A program made the translations under genes and the position numbers. Shown one piece after another: positions 44,685-57,000 of a stretch of DNA of 64,000 nt. This stretch comes from Cyrtodaria siliqua (taxonomy: Eukaryota; Mollusca; Bivalvia; Adapedonta; Hiatellidae): the NCBI GenBank assembly GCA_037043455.1, contig JAWPHD010011200.1:1-64000 (forward strand). The letters run 5' to 3'. The notes under the pieces were generated by a model. It was given only the letters and a program-made list of their open reading frames with translations, did no database searches and was not told where the DNA came from. Numbering within the stretch: position 1 is the first letter of the stretch; each line of letters begins with the position of its first letter.

Positions 44685-46076
44685 ATAATGTTTAATCTTG
44701 CTCTTTATTTAAATGTGAAATTAGGTGAAAAAGAAGATCAACCTAAGTAATGCCGATGATTTAAAATACTTCACAATATAAAGTTACATTACATTTATTT
44801 CTGCTAGATGTAAGGCTTGCTAAACTTTATTTTTTCAGTATATAAAGATTTGTTTCAAACAGTACATGTTCTGATATGTTACAACACCCTGGGATTTAAA
44901 AGCAGTACATACATGTTTCATCGTTTTTCCTTCAATATATCGATATGGTGGATACGTTTCACATCCTTTAATTACATCCCTAATTCACCGGTTCTTAACA
45001 TACTTATGAGGCCAAATACAATTATGTGCATGGCTCCAGTTTCACGACCCCCCCGGGCACGACCATTTTTGACCCTGGTGACTTCATTTGAACAAAATTT
45101 ATAGTCTAGCCATTGGCGGTCATTTTAAAAGAACAACTGTCAAAATCTGTCCAGCGGTTCTTGACAAAATAAAATAAGGTTTCGACGATGTTTGGTAATG
45201 GCAGACATCTTGGATGTCGCGCAGACCTAGTTTTAGCAAATCTAAAAAGTATTCATCTAAGGATCATCCATCTGTATTTGTATTTATCACATAGTGACAC
45301 ACCTAAACGAGAAACACAGTCCTTCGGGACAGAAGCTCAACTTTCGAGGCCTTGTCTATCTACTGGCAAACTAATTTGAAAGGCGTAATCGTCAATCTCA
45401 TTAAAATCAAATCCTAATTACGCCTTGATACTATCCGCTTCTATTGTAGAGTATCGTAGCGTGATAAAGGGTCTGATTTGAATGAGACTGGCAGATACTT
45501 GTAATATATACCGGGTTATGAAGAATTGAAATTTAAAAAAGACATAAGCTTACATACAAAACTGTAATCTAAGCCTATTTTAAAAAAATAAAAGTGGTCA
45601 TAATTCTGTTAAAATAAAAGCAAGAGTTGTAAAACCTGACTGTATGATGTTGTCTAATGATGCTGAATACATTTGTGAAGTTTGAAATATATGAAGTTTT
45701 TTCGGAGATACAAGCTTATGTCATACAAGATACAAATAATAACAAAGTTTGAAAACTCTAGTGCATGCAGTTCCTGAGAAAGTGACCGGAATGAAAAACT
45801 TTAAGCTAGTTTAAGGTAAAACGTAAGTTACAGTATCAGCCCTTTGCTTGGAAATCTGCATTTTTTATGTATTGTAATGTTGCGATGTACTACAGTACAG
45901 TACCCAAAACATAAACATAACCAAAGTTTTAAAGGTGTACTGGTCGGGGGCCACTTTCCGTCACTTATGTAAACATAAACTAATTTTTCAGTATGTATCT
46001 TGACAATTTTCATTCTACTTTCTATTAGGGTACCTCTTCCTGGAAATTTGACAACAAACTATTTGGTTTTATATAA
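44685..46076. repeat. Non-coding stretch with dispersed repeat pieces
   Basis: No gene. At 45006-45060 lies the head of the ggccaaata..ttatgtg..gac(c)ccc repeat, also at 47343 and 50173. At about 45385-45500 there is an inverted pair (tctcattaaaatcaaatc and gatttgaatgaga) around a ~90-bp centre. A 95-codon frame at 44817-45104 runs into this repeat and was not accepted as a gene. Confidence 0.5.
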
Positions 46077-46490
46077 ACAAGAGCATCAAGAATTGCAGGG
46101 CAATCCATAGTCCCCCACCGGCCCAGACAAACAAATTCCTGACATTTTCTATGATGGAGGTCAAAGATCAAGGTCAAGTTCTGTCGTCACAATGACCTTA
46201 TTTTAGTACGCGACACACCGCTATCTCAAGATGTATTCACATACCAAGTTTGGTATCTCTAAGTGTTATAGTATTGAAAAAACGGTCCGGACAAGCATTT
46301 TCTATGACAGAGGTCACAGGTCAAGGTCACAGTGACCTTATTTTGATACGCGACACACCACTATCTCAAGATGTGTCCACATACCAAGTTTGGTATCTCA
46401 AAGTCTTATAGTATTAAAAATATGGCCCGGACAGCATTTTGGAAAGACGGACAAGGTGCAAACACTTCGGAGAAAGCCCTTACATTTTTG
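46077..46490. mobile_element. Pearl-like element with ~150-bp internal repeats
   Basis: Starts aaacaagagcatcaag. Two core units begin with cattttctatga at 46143 and 46296 (153 bp apart) and a partial third begins near 46434; each carries acgcgacacacc, tatctcaagatgt and accaagtttggtatctc. No subterminal inverted pair was found, so the family assignment rests on the start and the internal repeats. Confidence 0.55.
46323..46339. promoter_or_regulatory. Perfect palindromic nuclear-receptor site (ERE-like) in a repeat
   Basis: AAGGTCACAGTGACCTT is a perfect inverted repeat of AGGTCA with a 3-base spacer, the consensus form of an estrogen-response element. The matching site in the first repeat unit (46159-46200) is broken up. 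Function is untested; it may be a chance palindrome carried by the repeat family. Confidence 0.5.
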
Positions 46491-47037
46491 TAACGCTTAC
46501 ATGTATTTACATTTTGGTTGTTTCTTCTGTTTACAATCTTCAGCGCTAAACGACTGTCAATAAATAACATTATGTAAGTAATTTGCAGTGTAAAAACAGT
46601 TTTTTAAATGAGAATGACGAAAACTGGGCTTGGATGGAAACTGGCCCCTAACCAGTAGTGCATACTGTTGGTGGGAAAGTGTCCTAAACGCAAAACTTAA
46701 ATGTTGACACTGCCATCACCGCTGCCTCGGAAAAACAACACCTTCAAAAAAAAAAAAAGTGAGATAATTCAGTTTTATCGACTTATTAATATGTACATGT
46801 AAGTTTTATATATTTTAGAAATGTTTGTCCTCCCATGTTTACAAGCCAAACACAACATCGGACAGTTTTGCTGTCAGATGTTCAATTATTTCATTTATAT
46901 AAAAAATAATGTATGTACAGCTCAGTATGTGCGCTAGGATCTCCACAAGGACGTGAACCTGAATCTCTTTTCTCGAAAGAAAAGCATGCTTGCTTGCACT
47001 ATAGAGATGTGTCCCTAACCGCATAAACCAAGTATAC
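46491..47037. other. Unannotated stretch
   Basis: No gene; an A-run at about 46746-46758. Confidence 0.4.
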
Positions 47038-47342
47038 AACAAGAGGCCCAAGAGGGCCTGTATCGCTCTACTTGCTATATGGAGTCTTTGATCATTTTAT
47101 CATCTTGACTTTCTGGCCGACCTGAAATTTTGCTAGACATCAAGTGCAACATTCCTGTCAAGTTTCATAAAAATCTGTCGGGTAGTTTTAGAGTAGTCGT
47201 TAAGACTTTTTACTATATAATTCTTATAAACAAAGATGACTCCTGGCACCCATGTTTAACGTCGAATCGCAACAATTTTCAACAATGACCAACATCATGT
47301 CATGCTGATCATTTTAGAAAAAGTCCCATAGCAATATCACTT
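47038..47342. mobile_element. Pearl/HINE-type element, 3'-truncated
   Basis: Starts caacaagaggcccaagaggg with gctctacttgc at 47065-47075, then one internal unit like that of 43405-44238 (tgtttaacgtcgaatc, cattttagaaaaagtccca). It has no right end and stops where another repeat head begins (47343). Confidence 0.65.
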
Positions 47343-47430
47343 AGGCCAAATAAATTTATATGTGTGGTTCCGGTTTCCTGACCGACCCCAAACATTTTAT
47401 GCCAAAAAAAATACTAATACTAATAATAAA
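47343..47430 (+). repeat. Dispersed 'ggccaaataaat' repeat head
   Basis: taggccaaataaatttatat, then gtggttccggtttcctgacc and gaccccaaa. Same family as 45006, 50173 and, inverted, 10505 and 51300. Confidence 0.55.
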
Positions 47431-49412
47431 CAAGAGGCCCAAGAGGGCCTGTGGACGCTCTACTTGCTAACACGGCTCTTATATCATCAATGAAGCGAGT
47501 TACTGCCATTTACGTTTTTTTGAAAGTTTCGGGCAAAAAACAGCTTTTTAACTAAATCAAGGGCCGTAAATAAAGAATCTGGTAAAGATCAGATGAAAAA
47601 TGAAGGCCCTACCGTATTAACGAGGGAAAATATAGCATTTATAACTAAATCAAGAGCCATAACTCCTCTGTTACTGGTCCGACTGGTCCAACAAAGAGCT
47701 AAAAAAATAAAAAAATAATAAATAAATAAAAAAAAAGGAAAAATAAAAATAATAATAATAATTAAAAAAAAAAAAAATTAAAAAAAAAAAATTTAAAAGA
47801 AATAGTGATTTTAAAAAATAAAAAAAATAAGTAAAATATTAAAAAAAAATAATAACGAATAATAATAGATAAAAAATGTCATACAATCTGCTAAAGTTTG
47901 GCAAAGATCAGATGCAAAATGAAGTGCCTATCGTATGACGAGAAAATTATAGCATTTTTAACAAAATCAAGTGCCATAACTCCTCTGTTACTGGTCCGAC
48001 TGGTCAAACATAGAGCTAAAAAAAAATTAAAAAAAATTTAAAAAAATTTAAAAATAATAATAATCTAAAAAATAATAATTAAAAAAATAATGATTTAAAA
48101 AAAAATAAAATAATAATAATATAAAAAAGTAAGTCATACAATCTGCTTAAGTTTGATCAGATGCAAAATGAAGGCCCTATCGTATGACGAGGCAAATTAT
48201 AGCATTTTTAACAAAATCAAGGGCCATAACTCCGCTGTTACTGGTTCGATCTGGCTGGTTTTCGAACTTGACCAAGCTTTCATTGATATTAACAATCTGA
48301 TAAAGTTTGTTTAAGATCGGATGAAGCCCCTATCGTCTTAACAAGGCAAAATATAGCATTTTTAACTAAATCAAGGGCCATAACTCAGCTGTTGCTAGTC
48401 CAATATGGCTGGTTTTCGAATTTGTCCGAGCTTTCAACGACATTAACAATCTGATAAAGTTTGGTAAAGATCGGATGAACAATGAAGCCCCTATCGTCTT
48501 AACTAGGCAAAATAAAACATGTTTAACTAAATCAAGGGCCACAACTCCGCTTTTACTAATCTGATATGGCTGGTTTTCGAACTTATCCGAGCTTTCATTG
48601 ATATTAACAATCTGATTAAGTCTGGTAAAGATCGGATGAACAATGAAGCCCCTATCGTCTTAACGAGGCAAAGTATAGCATTTTTAACTAAATCAAGGGC
48701 CACAACTCCACATTTACTGGTCCGATATGGCTGGTTTTCAAACTTGTTTGCGCTTGCAACGACACTAACAATCTGATAAAGATTGGTAAAGATCGGATGA
48801 ACATTTAAGCCCTATCGTCTTAACGATGCAAAATATAGCATTCTTAACTAAATCAAGGGCCATAACTCCGCTGTTACTAGTCTGATATGGCTGGTTTTCG
48901 AACTTGTCCGAGCTTTTATTGATATTACCAATGTGGTAAAGTTTAGTAAAGATATGATGAAAAATGAAGGCCCTATCGTCTTAACGAGGCAAAATATAGC
49001 AATACAGCATTTTTAACTAAATCAAGGACCATAATTCCGCTGTTACTGGTGCGAACTGGCTGGTTTTCGAACTTGTCCGAGATTTCATTAATACTAACAA
49101 TGTGGTAAAGTTTGGTAAAGAAAGGATGAAAAATGAAGGCCCTATCGTCTTAACGAGGCAAAATATAGCAATATAGCATTTTTAGCTAAATCAAGGGCCA
49201 TAACTCCGTTGTTACTTGTCCGATCTGGCTGGTTTTCGAACTCATTTGAGCTTTCATTGATAGTAACAACCTGTTAATGTTTTGTAAAGAATGGATGAAA
49301 AATGAAGGCCCTATCGTCTTAACGAGATAAAAGTTAACGCCGACGACGGACGGACGACGGACAACTCGGAATCCCATAAGCTCTGCTGGCCTTCGGCAAG
49401 TAGAGCTAAAAA
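47431..49412. mobile_element. Large pearl/HINE-type element with ~160-bp tandem core
   Basis: Starts caagaggcccaagagggcct (itself a hairpin: aggccc/gggcct) and has a perfect 11-bp subterminal inverted pair gctctacttgc (47457-47467) and gcaagtagagc (49396-49406). It ends ctggccttcggc..ctaaaaa. Inside are about ten core units marked by aatcaagggccataactccg; later unit starts are spaced 150, 162, 161, 160, 169 and 169 bp. A/T-rich runs (47700-47870, 48015-48130) interrupt the first units. No protein is encoded. This fits the bivalve pearl design very closely. Confidence 0.8.
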
Positions 49413-49780
49413 TCAAGTTAAGGCTTTTGTTTTTTTATTCTACATGTATGTTTTACAAATTATTCGAAAATCACATGAAAAAATCAAAACGAGATTGTTA
49501 ACTTGTAAACTTCCGGTTCGCTTTTGATTCGCGGACGCAGCGGTGTCAAAGTAAATAGATTGATTATGAATAAACCAGGGATCACTCTAAATAATCTATA
49601 TTGTGTTGATGAGCCGTTAAAAAAAATCAATTAATTTCCAGCCAATGAAGCCACTCCCATTCACTACCACGTGGTAAAGTGAAATAATGGTGATTCAATC
49701 AAACGAATTTGTAAACAAGTAGGGCAATTAAACAACTAGATTTTGATCAGAACCTGATCAAACGGACTTTCCTGTCTTAA
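49413..49780. other. Spacer with a SINE 3' fragment
   Basis: At about 49590-49625, ctctaaataatctatattgt and gttgatgagccgttaaa match the 3' end of SINE family 1. Otherwise nothing is recognised. Confidence 0.55.
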
Positions 49781-50035
49781 TGACGTCATGACGTCACAAC
49801 TGTCAATGTTGTCTAAGATGTGATTTATAACGAAAACAAAGTTCTTCGAGCATGCAATCAGTTGAAAAATCGAATTTCTGAATATTGTGACGTCAATGAT
49901 GTCATGACGTCAGGATAGTGTATGCCGTTCTTGTTTAACCAGACTCAGAACTCTACATACTGTGAAAGTTTTGTTCAAATCCGATCATAAATGGAGAAGA
50001 TATAGCCATAAGAATGGGTGGAACTTAAAAAGTAG
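49781..50035. repeat. Dispersed repeat with four TGACGTCA sites
   Basis: Perfect TGACGTCA octamers at 49781-49788, 49789-49796, 49888-49895 and 49905-49912. The following gtgaaagttttgttcaaatc matches the repeat at 11960-12080, so the sites belong to an interspersed family. Confidence 0.7.
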
Positions 50036-50354
50036 TCCTAGGTAAACTATTGAGTAAGTTACTGTGTAGCATAGTAGTGGTGAAAGACACAGGGCTGGTA
50101 TATATTGAATGTTGTTTCCCTTTATTCCTGAAACATTTATCTTGCTTCTAGTGAAAACCACATCAAAATTGAAGGTAAGGCCAAATAAAATTATACCTGA
50201 GTTTACTGTAACCCGACCGACCCTCTGAAAACTCCCCCCTACTCCTTTTTATTTTATTGAAAAAAAAAAAAGAAAAAAAATTAAAAAAAAAAAGAATTTT
50301 AAAACTAATAATGTTCATGAGATCACGGTGCAATTTTCAATTTCGCGGTGCGGT
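50036..50354. repeat. Repeat head and A-rich run before B'
   Basis: 50173-50230 carries ggccaaataaaattatacct, then gtttactgtaacccgaccga, the sense copy of the repeat inverted at 10505 and 51300. A-rich at about 50260-50290. In copy 2 this is the intact flank immediately upstream of the two-exon pseudogene. Confidence 0.55.
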
Positions 50355-50413
50355 TTTGAAAGCGTATGAATTTCACGGTATACTGTGCACAGGACTGGTA
50401 TAAAACAGTCAAA

Positions 50414-51145
50414 ATGGCGTCTCCCAGTGCTGTTTTGGCTGTACAGTTTCAAAAATGTCAGCACATGGAAGCGCTATGTTATGGCGTGCACTCTCCATAA
50501 AGAATCGATTGTTTAATTATTTGACAAGTTCAACAGACAGGTCGGTAAATGCCCAGAGTTCCAGGCCTGTTGTAAGTTTGTTTCTAAAATAGTAATATTA
50601 ATGGTCATATGTTTACTTGCTTCTCAGCACTAAGCATTGGCATTGACTACTACTACATTATAACTTCTTGAAGAAGTATGCCGTTCCATAATAATTTTCT
50701 GAACTCAACCTCAATATAGGCTCATGATAACTAACATGAAAAATTTATAAATATTTATTACTTTCTGATGTTAGAGAAGTAATATACATGTAAGTCAACA
50801 CTTTTACAAAACTATTCAAATGGTCAATTAACATTTGACATTATAACTTTGAATATTTTTTCAGCTGTCTGGGAGGCAAGAACTGCTCTTGGTTACATGT
50901 ATGTCAACCGCAGAATTTGACTACACCTGTGGGTCCCCCATCCTTCCTGACGGTCATATATTCAGGAAGAGCATGGAAGTCAAGTCACTCATAACATGTC
51001 AGGCCCCACTGGATTACTCATTGCTGTTGGAGCTGACCCTCTTTCTGACTTGCGGAAAACATTTAAAACTGTTTTACCCCTTTGTAATAATTGCAAGTGT
51101 TTGGGAAAAGAGCCAGTTGTTACCAGGCCTTTTGGGAAACAATAA
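50414..51145 (+). pseudogene. Two-exon Cys-rich protein gene, broken copy 2
   Basis: Same gene as 9589-10364. Exon 1 runs from ATG 50414 to 50571 with donor gtaagt at 50572; exon 2 starts at 50865 after ttttttcag. Here codons 12-13 read Phe-Gln, so the early stop of copy 1 is absent. But exon 1 has lost one base (gcgctatg for gcgctaatg) and another three near its end, and exon 2 has a net 41-bp loss after the CQAPL codons that removes the CSHCC region. The stop TAA (51143-51145) again overlaps AATAAA. The two copies are therefore broken in different ways, and neither can encode the full protein. Confidence 0.6.
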
Positions 51146-51239
51146 AACATACACAATTTCATATTGTTATCTAATGTAGTTTTTAAAATACCACATTTTC
51201 CCATTCATCAAAGCTCATCGCCACCTTAAATATAACTTC

Positions 51240-51345
51240 GCCAAAAAATAAAATAAAAAAATAAAATAAAATAAAGTGCCTACCTACCTACCCTATTTTT
51301 TCAGCAATGTTACAGTAAACACAGGTATAATTTGATTTGGCCTAA
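51240..51345 (-). repeat. A-rich tract plus dispersed repeat head (B' copy)
   Basis: Copy of 10440-10560; has an extra tacctacctaccc repeat unit near 51280-51295. Confidence 0.55.
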
Positions 51346-52369
51346 GATGGAAATGCTGCACTACTTTTTGTGAAGCACAGTTTGAAGTGTACCTCAGAAT
51401 TCAAAAAGAAGGTGGTTACTTTCAGTTTGGAAAATATTTTAGAAAAAAAGCAAGTCACGCCATCATCTAAGGCCCATTTTTGTGCTGCACTGGGCCTGAC
51501 TAATACCACATTAGGATTGGATATTTTCGTGTAGGTATATATTAACTGACCTATGTAAAAATAATCGTGGTCTAGGCCTGTCTGGTATAGTTCTTGAAAA
51601 TAAAGTAGACTAAATGGTTTATTTGGATGTGTGTTATTTATTAAATGCCAATACAGCTTTAATGTAACCCTATGAAAATGCAATAAACAAAATAACCCCC
51701 ATTCTCAACATCTGGTACACTGCTTCGCAGCAATATTCGAATGTAAATCGAAGGTTTCCATATTGGTTACGTCATCGCGCCTTAGATTCCCGCCAAAACA
51801 AATTTGCATTCAAAATCGAAGTTATCATCCAAATTTTGTAATGCATTGCCGTTTAGCTAATTGCTCCATCTATAGTATAATATATACATGAAAGCAGTGA
51901 TAAAACATTCATCTGTATCGTAAATAACAAACATGCAATGCAAATCATCAACGACAAGAGTCATATTGTTTATATAGGAACAAACAGCTTAGCAACAGTG
52001 CACTATTTTCTGTGCCGTTGCCTTCCGGTTAACAAAACTTCAATATTTTGAACATATCGAAGCGTCGTGATACACACGGGATTGGCCGAGAGTTCACTAT
52101 TGAAAAAACTCCAAATGGTGACGAATGCGACGTCGTCGTATTTTGGTTCCTATGGCAACCATTTACCAACGTTGCGTTTTGAGTGGACTTTATTTTTGAA
52201 AGTAAATTGAAAGGCCTTACAAATGGTACATATGTTCTTGATAACAATTTCAACCGTTACTGAGATATAGTTGGTTATTGGCGATGGATAGAAGATGATG
52301 AAAACATGATTATGATAAAGTTTCAAAATGGTCATTTAATAATTGTATTTTTGAAGATTTTTTTCCAGT
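51346..52369. other. Unannotated stretch, empty site of the B element
   Basis: Copy of 10561-11960 without the CAGTG-ended element. The empty or footprint site gtaatgcattgccg is at about 51838-51851. No gene. Confidence 0.6.
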
Positions 52370-52740
52370 TTTTAAGCGTCTGGCGTCTCTGACGCCATCA
52401 CGTTATGACGTCATGACCCCGCATGTCCTTCTTGCACAACTAGACCATGACCTTTACAATCTGTGAAAGTTTCATTCAAATCCGACCATAAATGTCTGAG
52501 ATCTAGCGATAACAAGATTTTCATCATGACGTCACTGGCGGCCATCTTGGATGATGTCATGACCCCAAAAGCTTCACGGCACTATTCCAGAATAAGCTCT
52601 ATCACTGTGTAAACTTTAGAGGCCGTGCGACCAGTCTTACTATGAAAAGTGGCGGTGAGAAAAATAAAGTTAAAATGTTGCCGAACAACAACAATAGGTC
52701 TTTCCACTGGAAGGTGGAAAGCCCTAATTATGGCAATTTG
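52370..52740. repeat. Dispersed repeat with CRE sites and hairpin (B' copy)
   Basis: Copy of 11960-12300. The hairpin arms are at 52695-52726. Confidence 0.6.
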
Positions 52741-53442
52741 ACGACGTTGTTTGATGAGCAAAGAGACTATCGACGCATGTCGTAATGATTAGGTGTGCAT
52801 CTGTTTTTATTTCAAAATGACATATTTGTTATAAAAAAATTAATGCGAGATCAATTACGGAATGGCGTGTCATTGCTTCGACATTGGCTAATTTCGATAA
52901 TTATTCGAAGAATTGGCATCTCAAAAAGATCTCAAAAAGATAAATAACAGATGAAAAAAACTACATACCAGTTAGATTTAGGCATAAACCGTGCTAATAA
53001 TTTCCAACACAGAAAAATGAGCTTGCTGATTTATCTATGTGAAGATTCAAGTCTATAACGAAAGTGAAAGTAGGAAAAATTAATGCATCTCACTTTTTTT
53101 AGCTGGTCTAGTCTATAACAAAAGTAAAACTAGAAAAACGTTTTGTTCGACCTAATGCATTTTTTTTATCTGCCTGGGGAGTGCCCTTTTGTAATTACTG
53201 CACTAGGAGCATCATGTACGTCTAATTCCATAGGGTCTACCAATATTTAATATTACCTTGTTGGCACCCGGTTCATCTAATTCCCTACCCCATGTTCTTC
53301 AGTGATGTCTTATCCTCGGGGTATCTCCGTCGACAACCCCCTCCCACCGGTGGAGGAAAACACTGATATGTGCATCATAATGGTAACAATCTACAGCTCT
53401 GATGCTTCCTAATTTAAGGGAGAGAGCTGTAATTTAAGGGAG

Positions 53443-53722
53443 AGGGCTGGCGTGGCGCTGTCGGTAGCGCGGTGGATTTGTAACCGGAAGCCCCGGTTTC
53501 AATCCTCCGTGGTGCCACTGAGTTCCGTCGGTGTGTTCCTGGGCAAGACACTTTTCCTTAGCCTCGTCTGTCGGATGGGGACGTAAACCGGGCGGTCCCG
53601 TGTATCAACTATCCTCCGAATACGTTAGAGAACCATAGGAATCTATTCGATAATAAGAGTAGGGCAGGTTCCCGGATTCCTATGTATCCTTCCCCTCTCT
53701 CTGGGGCGGCTCTAAATAACCT
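53443..53722 (+). mobile_element. tRNA-derived SINE, family 1 (B' copy)
   Basis: Copy of 13011-13290. A box TGGCGCTGTCGG (one change), B box GGTTTCAATCC (53495-53505). Confidence 0.85.
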
Positions 53723-53792
53723 GTGGATTTTGTGGATTTTCCAGAGTCTCAAGGTTATGTTTTTCCTCAGAGTGTTTTTCGACAGGAAAAAT

Positions 53793-54085
53793 CCAGGGGG
53801 GTATTTTTTTGATTTGTTTAGGGTGTGTGGTCAAGGAAGTTTTTTTTAGTTTTTTCTAGTGGGGGAGTAAGGAAGGGATTTCCAGGGTGTGGGGTTGGAT
53901 TTAAGAAGAAACACTTACTAAGAGTGCGGCGGGGGAGTTTACTGCAGAATGGCAGGGGGAGTATACTGCAAAATTTCCGGCGTGGGTGGTAAAAGAAACG
54001 GTTTTCATCATGGGGGTGGTATTTTGAAGAGAAAAAATCCTGGGGGTTGGGCGTAGGCTAAGGTGGAGTACGGATACAATCGCCA
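53793..54085. repeat. Single unit of the 290-bp segment
   Basis: One copy of the segment doubled at 13361-13940. Confidence 0.85.
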
Positions 54086-54089
54086 AAAG

Positions 54090-57000
54090 GACATACATTA
54101 AATTATATATAAAACATTAAATGCAGTACATAGTAAAAATATTAAAATTAAATGGAGTGTCAGACATGTTGTTTTCAAATTTCAGAAATGACTAATACCT
54201 CTTGCACTCGTAGAAAATTGGCTGTAAAACAAAACATTCGCTTTTTGAATCCCGTCGGCAACTCAAATCAATTCCACCACACTTCATCTAGACTCGATAA
54301 ATGACAATAAAAGTTCAAATATGTCCGTTTTAGTAGAAGGTAGTACATTTACTGCCACACTGTTTAAATGTTTTTAATATCTCGTCAAATCACGCGAAGT
54401 TTCATTGACAGAAAACATTCATTGGTAAAAACATATATACATACCTCAGTAGACAGCACATTTATGAATTAAAACATATTTTCACAGCGTCAAACAGCAT
54501 ATGTTCTTGAAGTCAAAGAATTGTTACAGTGGGATCTCCTCGTATTTTGGTCAGTTGTTAACGATAAGGCACTTTAAATCTTTGCACAACGGCTGTCGTG
54601 ACGTTGTGTGGAGGAAGGCACGAACGATAACTCAACGTCACGTGACGGGACTAGAGTAGAACGTGTTGTTCGCCAACCTAATTGGATACTATTGGTATAT
54701 CAAGGGAGGTAAAAACAAACACCCAAAGTATTGAGCAAAATTGCCACAGACCCAATCGTGTAGACCACTGCGACCTCGCGCCAACGAAAGAACGTACAAA
54801 ACAACAGTTTGGACTCACCCTACCCTTGTCATGTCTTGACTTGTCTTCCAAGCTGTGGCCGTGATCGTCTACAGTCGCCTTGATGGATCAGAGGGTGGTA
54901 CACAATTCTAAAATAATAAATAGAGATTTAGGATATCATAATAAAGATAACTTATTGATTCTTTCCCTCCGTAGTCGCCCATAATCCCACTACTCTGAAA
55001 ACCAGTTGTCGCAGGATGACCCTAGTGGTTGGGGCTAACTCAGGAAAGAATCAATGACGGTGAATGCATTAACATAAGTTTAATGCAAATTTTAAAATAT
55101 GATAAATATATATACAATTATCTAAAAAAACAAGCGAATACACAGATGAAATATGAAAAGACTGTTCTCATGAACGTTTAAGACGTTCTTAGTAGTATTA
55201 CAAATACTGAATGTGTCGACTGATTATATACGACACTGAAGTGTTGTTAAAGTTATAACAATGTTGATCTATGATCGCGCGCGATAACTGTGATGCGCGG
55301 GAGCTCATGAAGATGATGATGCGCGAATCAAATGACTGATTGTCATCAAATGCCTTCTATAAGTGTTGATGACGCGGTATGCCTCCAGTGAGGACTGATA
55401 ACGGGCCCACCTCGTGTCCCGGGGGTTGTCGCTACTAGAACCTGGCCATGCTGCGCAGGTACGGGGACCGTCTCCACCGCTCTTAACGTTATGCGTGGAA
55501 GCTTAGCTCCACTCCAGAAGGCTTATATGCAAACCTGGATGGCTTATATCCAACCCTGGATGGCTTAGGCTGTAATTATACATAGGTTTTAGATGTCGGT
55601 TGATAAACATAACAATCTTGCATAATTATCATTACCCAAACAAATCATTATTTAATAAATATATGTAAGCTGTACTAATGATGAGTAGCAATGTATACAT
55701 ATTCTACAACGCCATGTATACGACATGTACGTCGCTGTTAACCAATGCCCCTAATACATGTAATATACAACGTTATCAAATCACTCGTATATTACACTCA
55801 CTGAGTTATGCATGCACACATGTATGTCAACTAATGCCCATATTATACAACGCTATGCATACGCGTCGAACATTTATACTAGTCACTCATCTCATTGTTA
55901 ACTAATGTTAACAATCGTGTATTACAATCACCGAGTAATACTCCAATGCACCTATTATCCACTGTTATCAAATTAATATTGTTTTACAATTAATAATCAA
56001 TGATCAATTACAATAATTACATCTAATAAAGTAACTTAAAAATCATATGCTAGTGTCAAGTTAATGGTTGAGAAACATCAAAGCTAACCGGATGTCGTAA
56101 CCTCGCCAAACAAGATGGCGCCGCCCACTAATTAAAATGTACGATAAATGTTTATGAAATAATTACTGACCACATAATGCCTGTGAATTTCGCCGTCCAA
56201 CTCCTGCTCCAAACAAAGCAACTATCAAGCAATCCCGGCCAGAGCTAGAAGACAATGGATTTTATAGCAAACGTTACGCCCAAACCATTATTTCCACCGT
56301 TCAGTCCGTGACATACGTGGCTTAATTCGCAGTATTAAATTCTAGACGAAAGGACCCTTACACAATTTTGCCTTTCAAGGAAATAGACCTATACTTTTAC
56401 ATGCATTAGCACAAAATAAACTTATTAAACGGCCCTTCCGGACTTCCTATGGCGGCCACTTAAAATGTGCACGGTTTTCCGTGTTACCTGAATATATCAT
56501 GAACAGTGTGAATTTGGTTCAACTAAACAATGAATTAGGGTGTAACTAACAGCTGCTTACAAGAGCTATGTGCGACCAATACGCTCTACCCGTGACATTT
56601 TGTGACGAAGACGAAGATGTGAGTTTATTTTCATGAACATAGGTAATAGAGGATCTTACATGAGAGCTTACAGAGCTTAAAGTGATCCCTAAGTGGCTGC
56701 CATGTCCACTGGCACAGATATATATATTATAGGGAGGTCAAGTGTAGTTTAAATGTTGGATATACTCAGGTCATTCAACTGAAAAAGTGATCATTTGTTT
56801 AATAGGCATGTCAATCATATAATACATAATCCAGATTGCTGTGTGTCCCTTTAAGGTCCATAATTAATATGTTAATAAAACAATTTACAACCCTATGCTG
56901 TTTTTTTGTTAAAGTTGTGTCACAGGTTTTGAACATAGTTCAGCATCAACACGTATTCTCCGTTATATTTACATGTAACAGTCAGTTTAATAAAACTATG

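Noticed and set aside
44817..45104. 95-codon open frame
   Set aside because: It runs into the dispersed ggccaaata repeat head at 45006 and has no recognisable domain or splice context.
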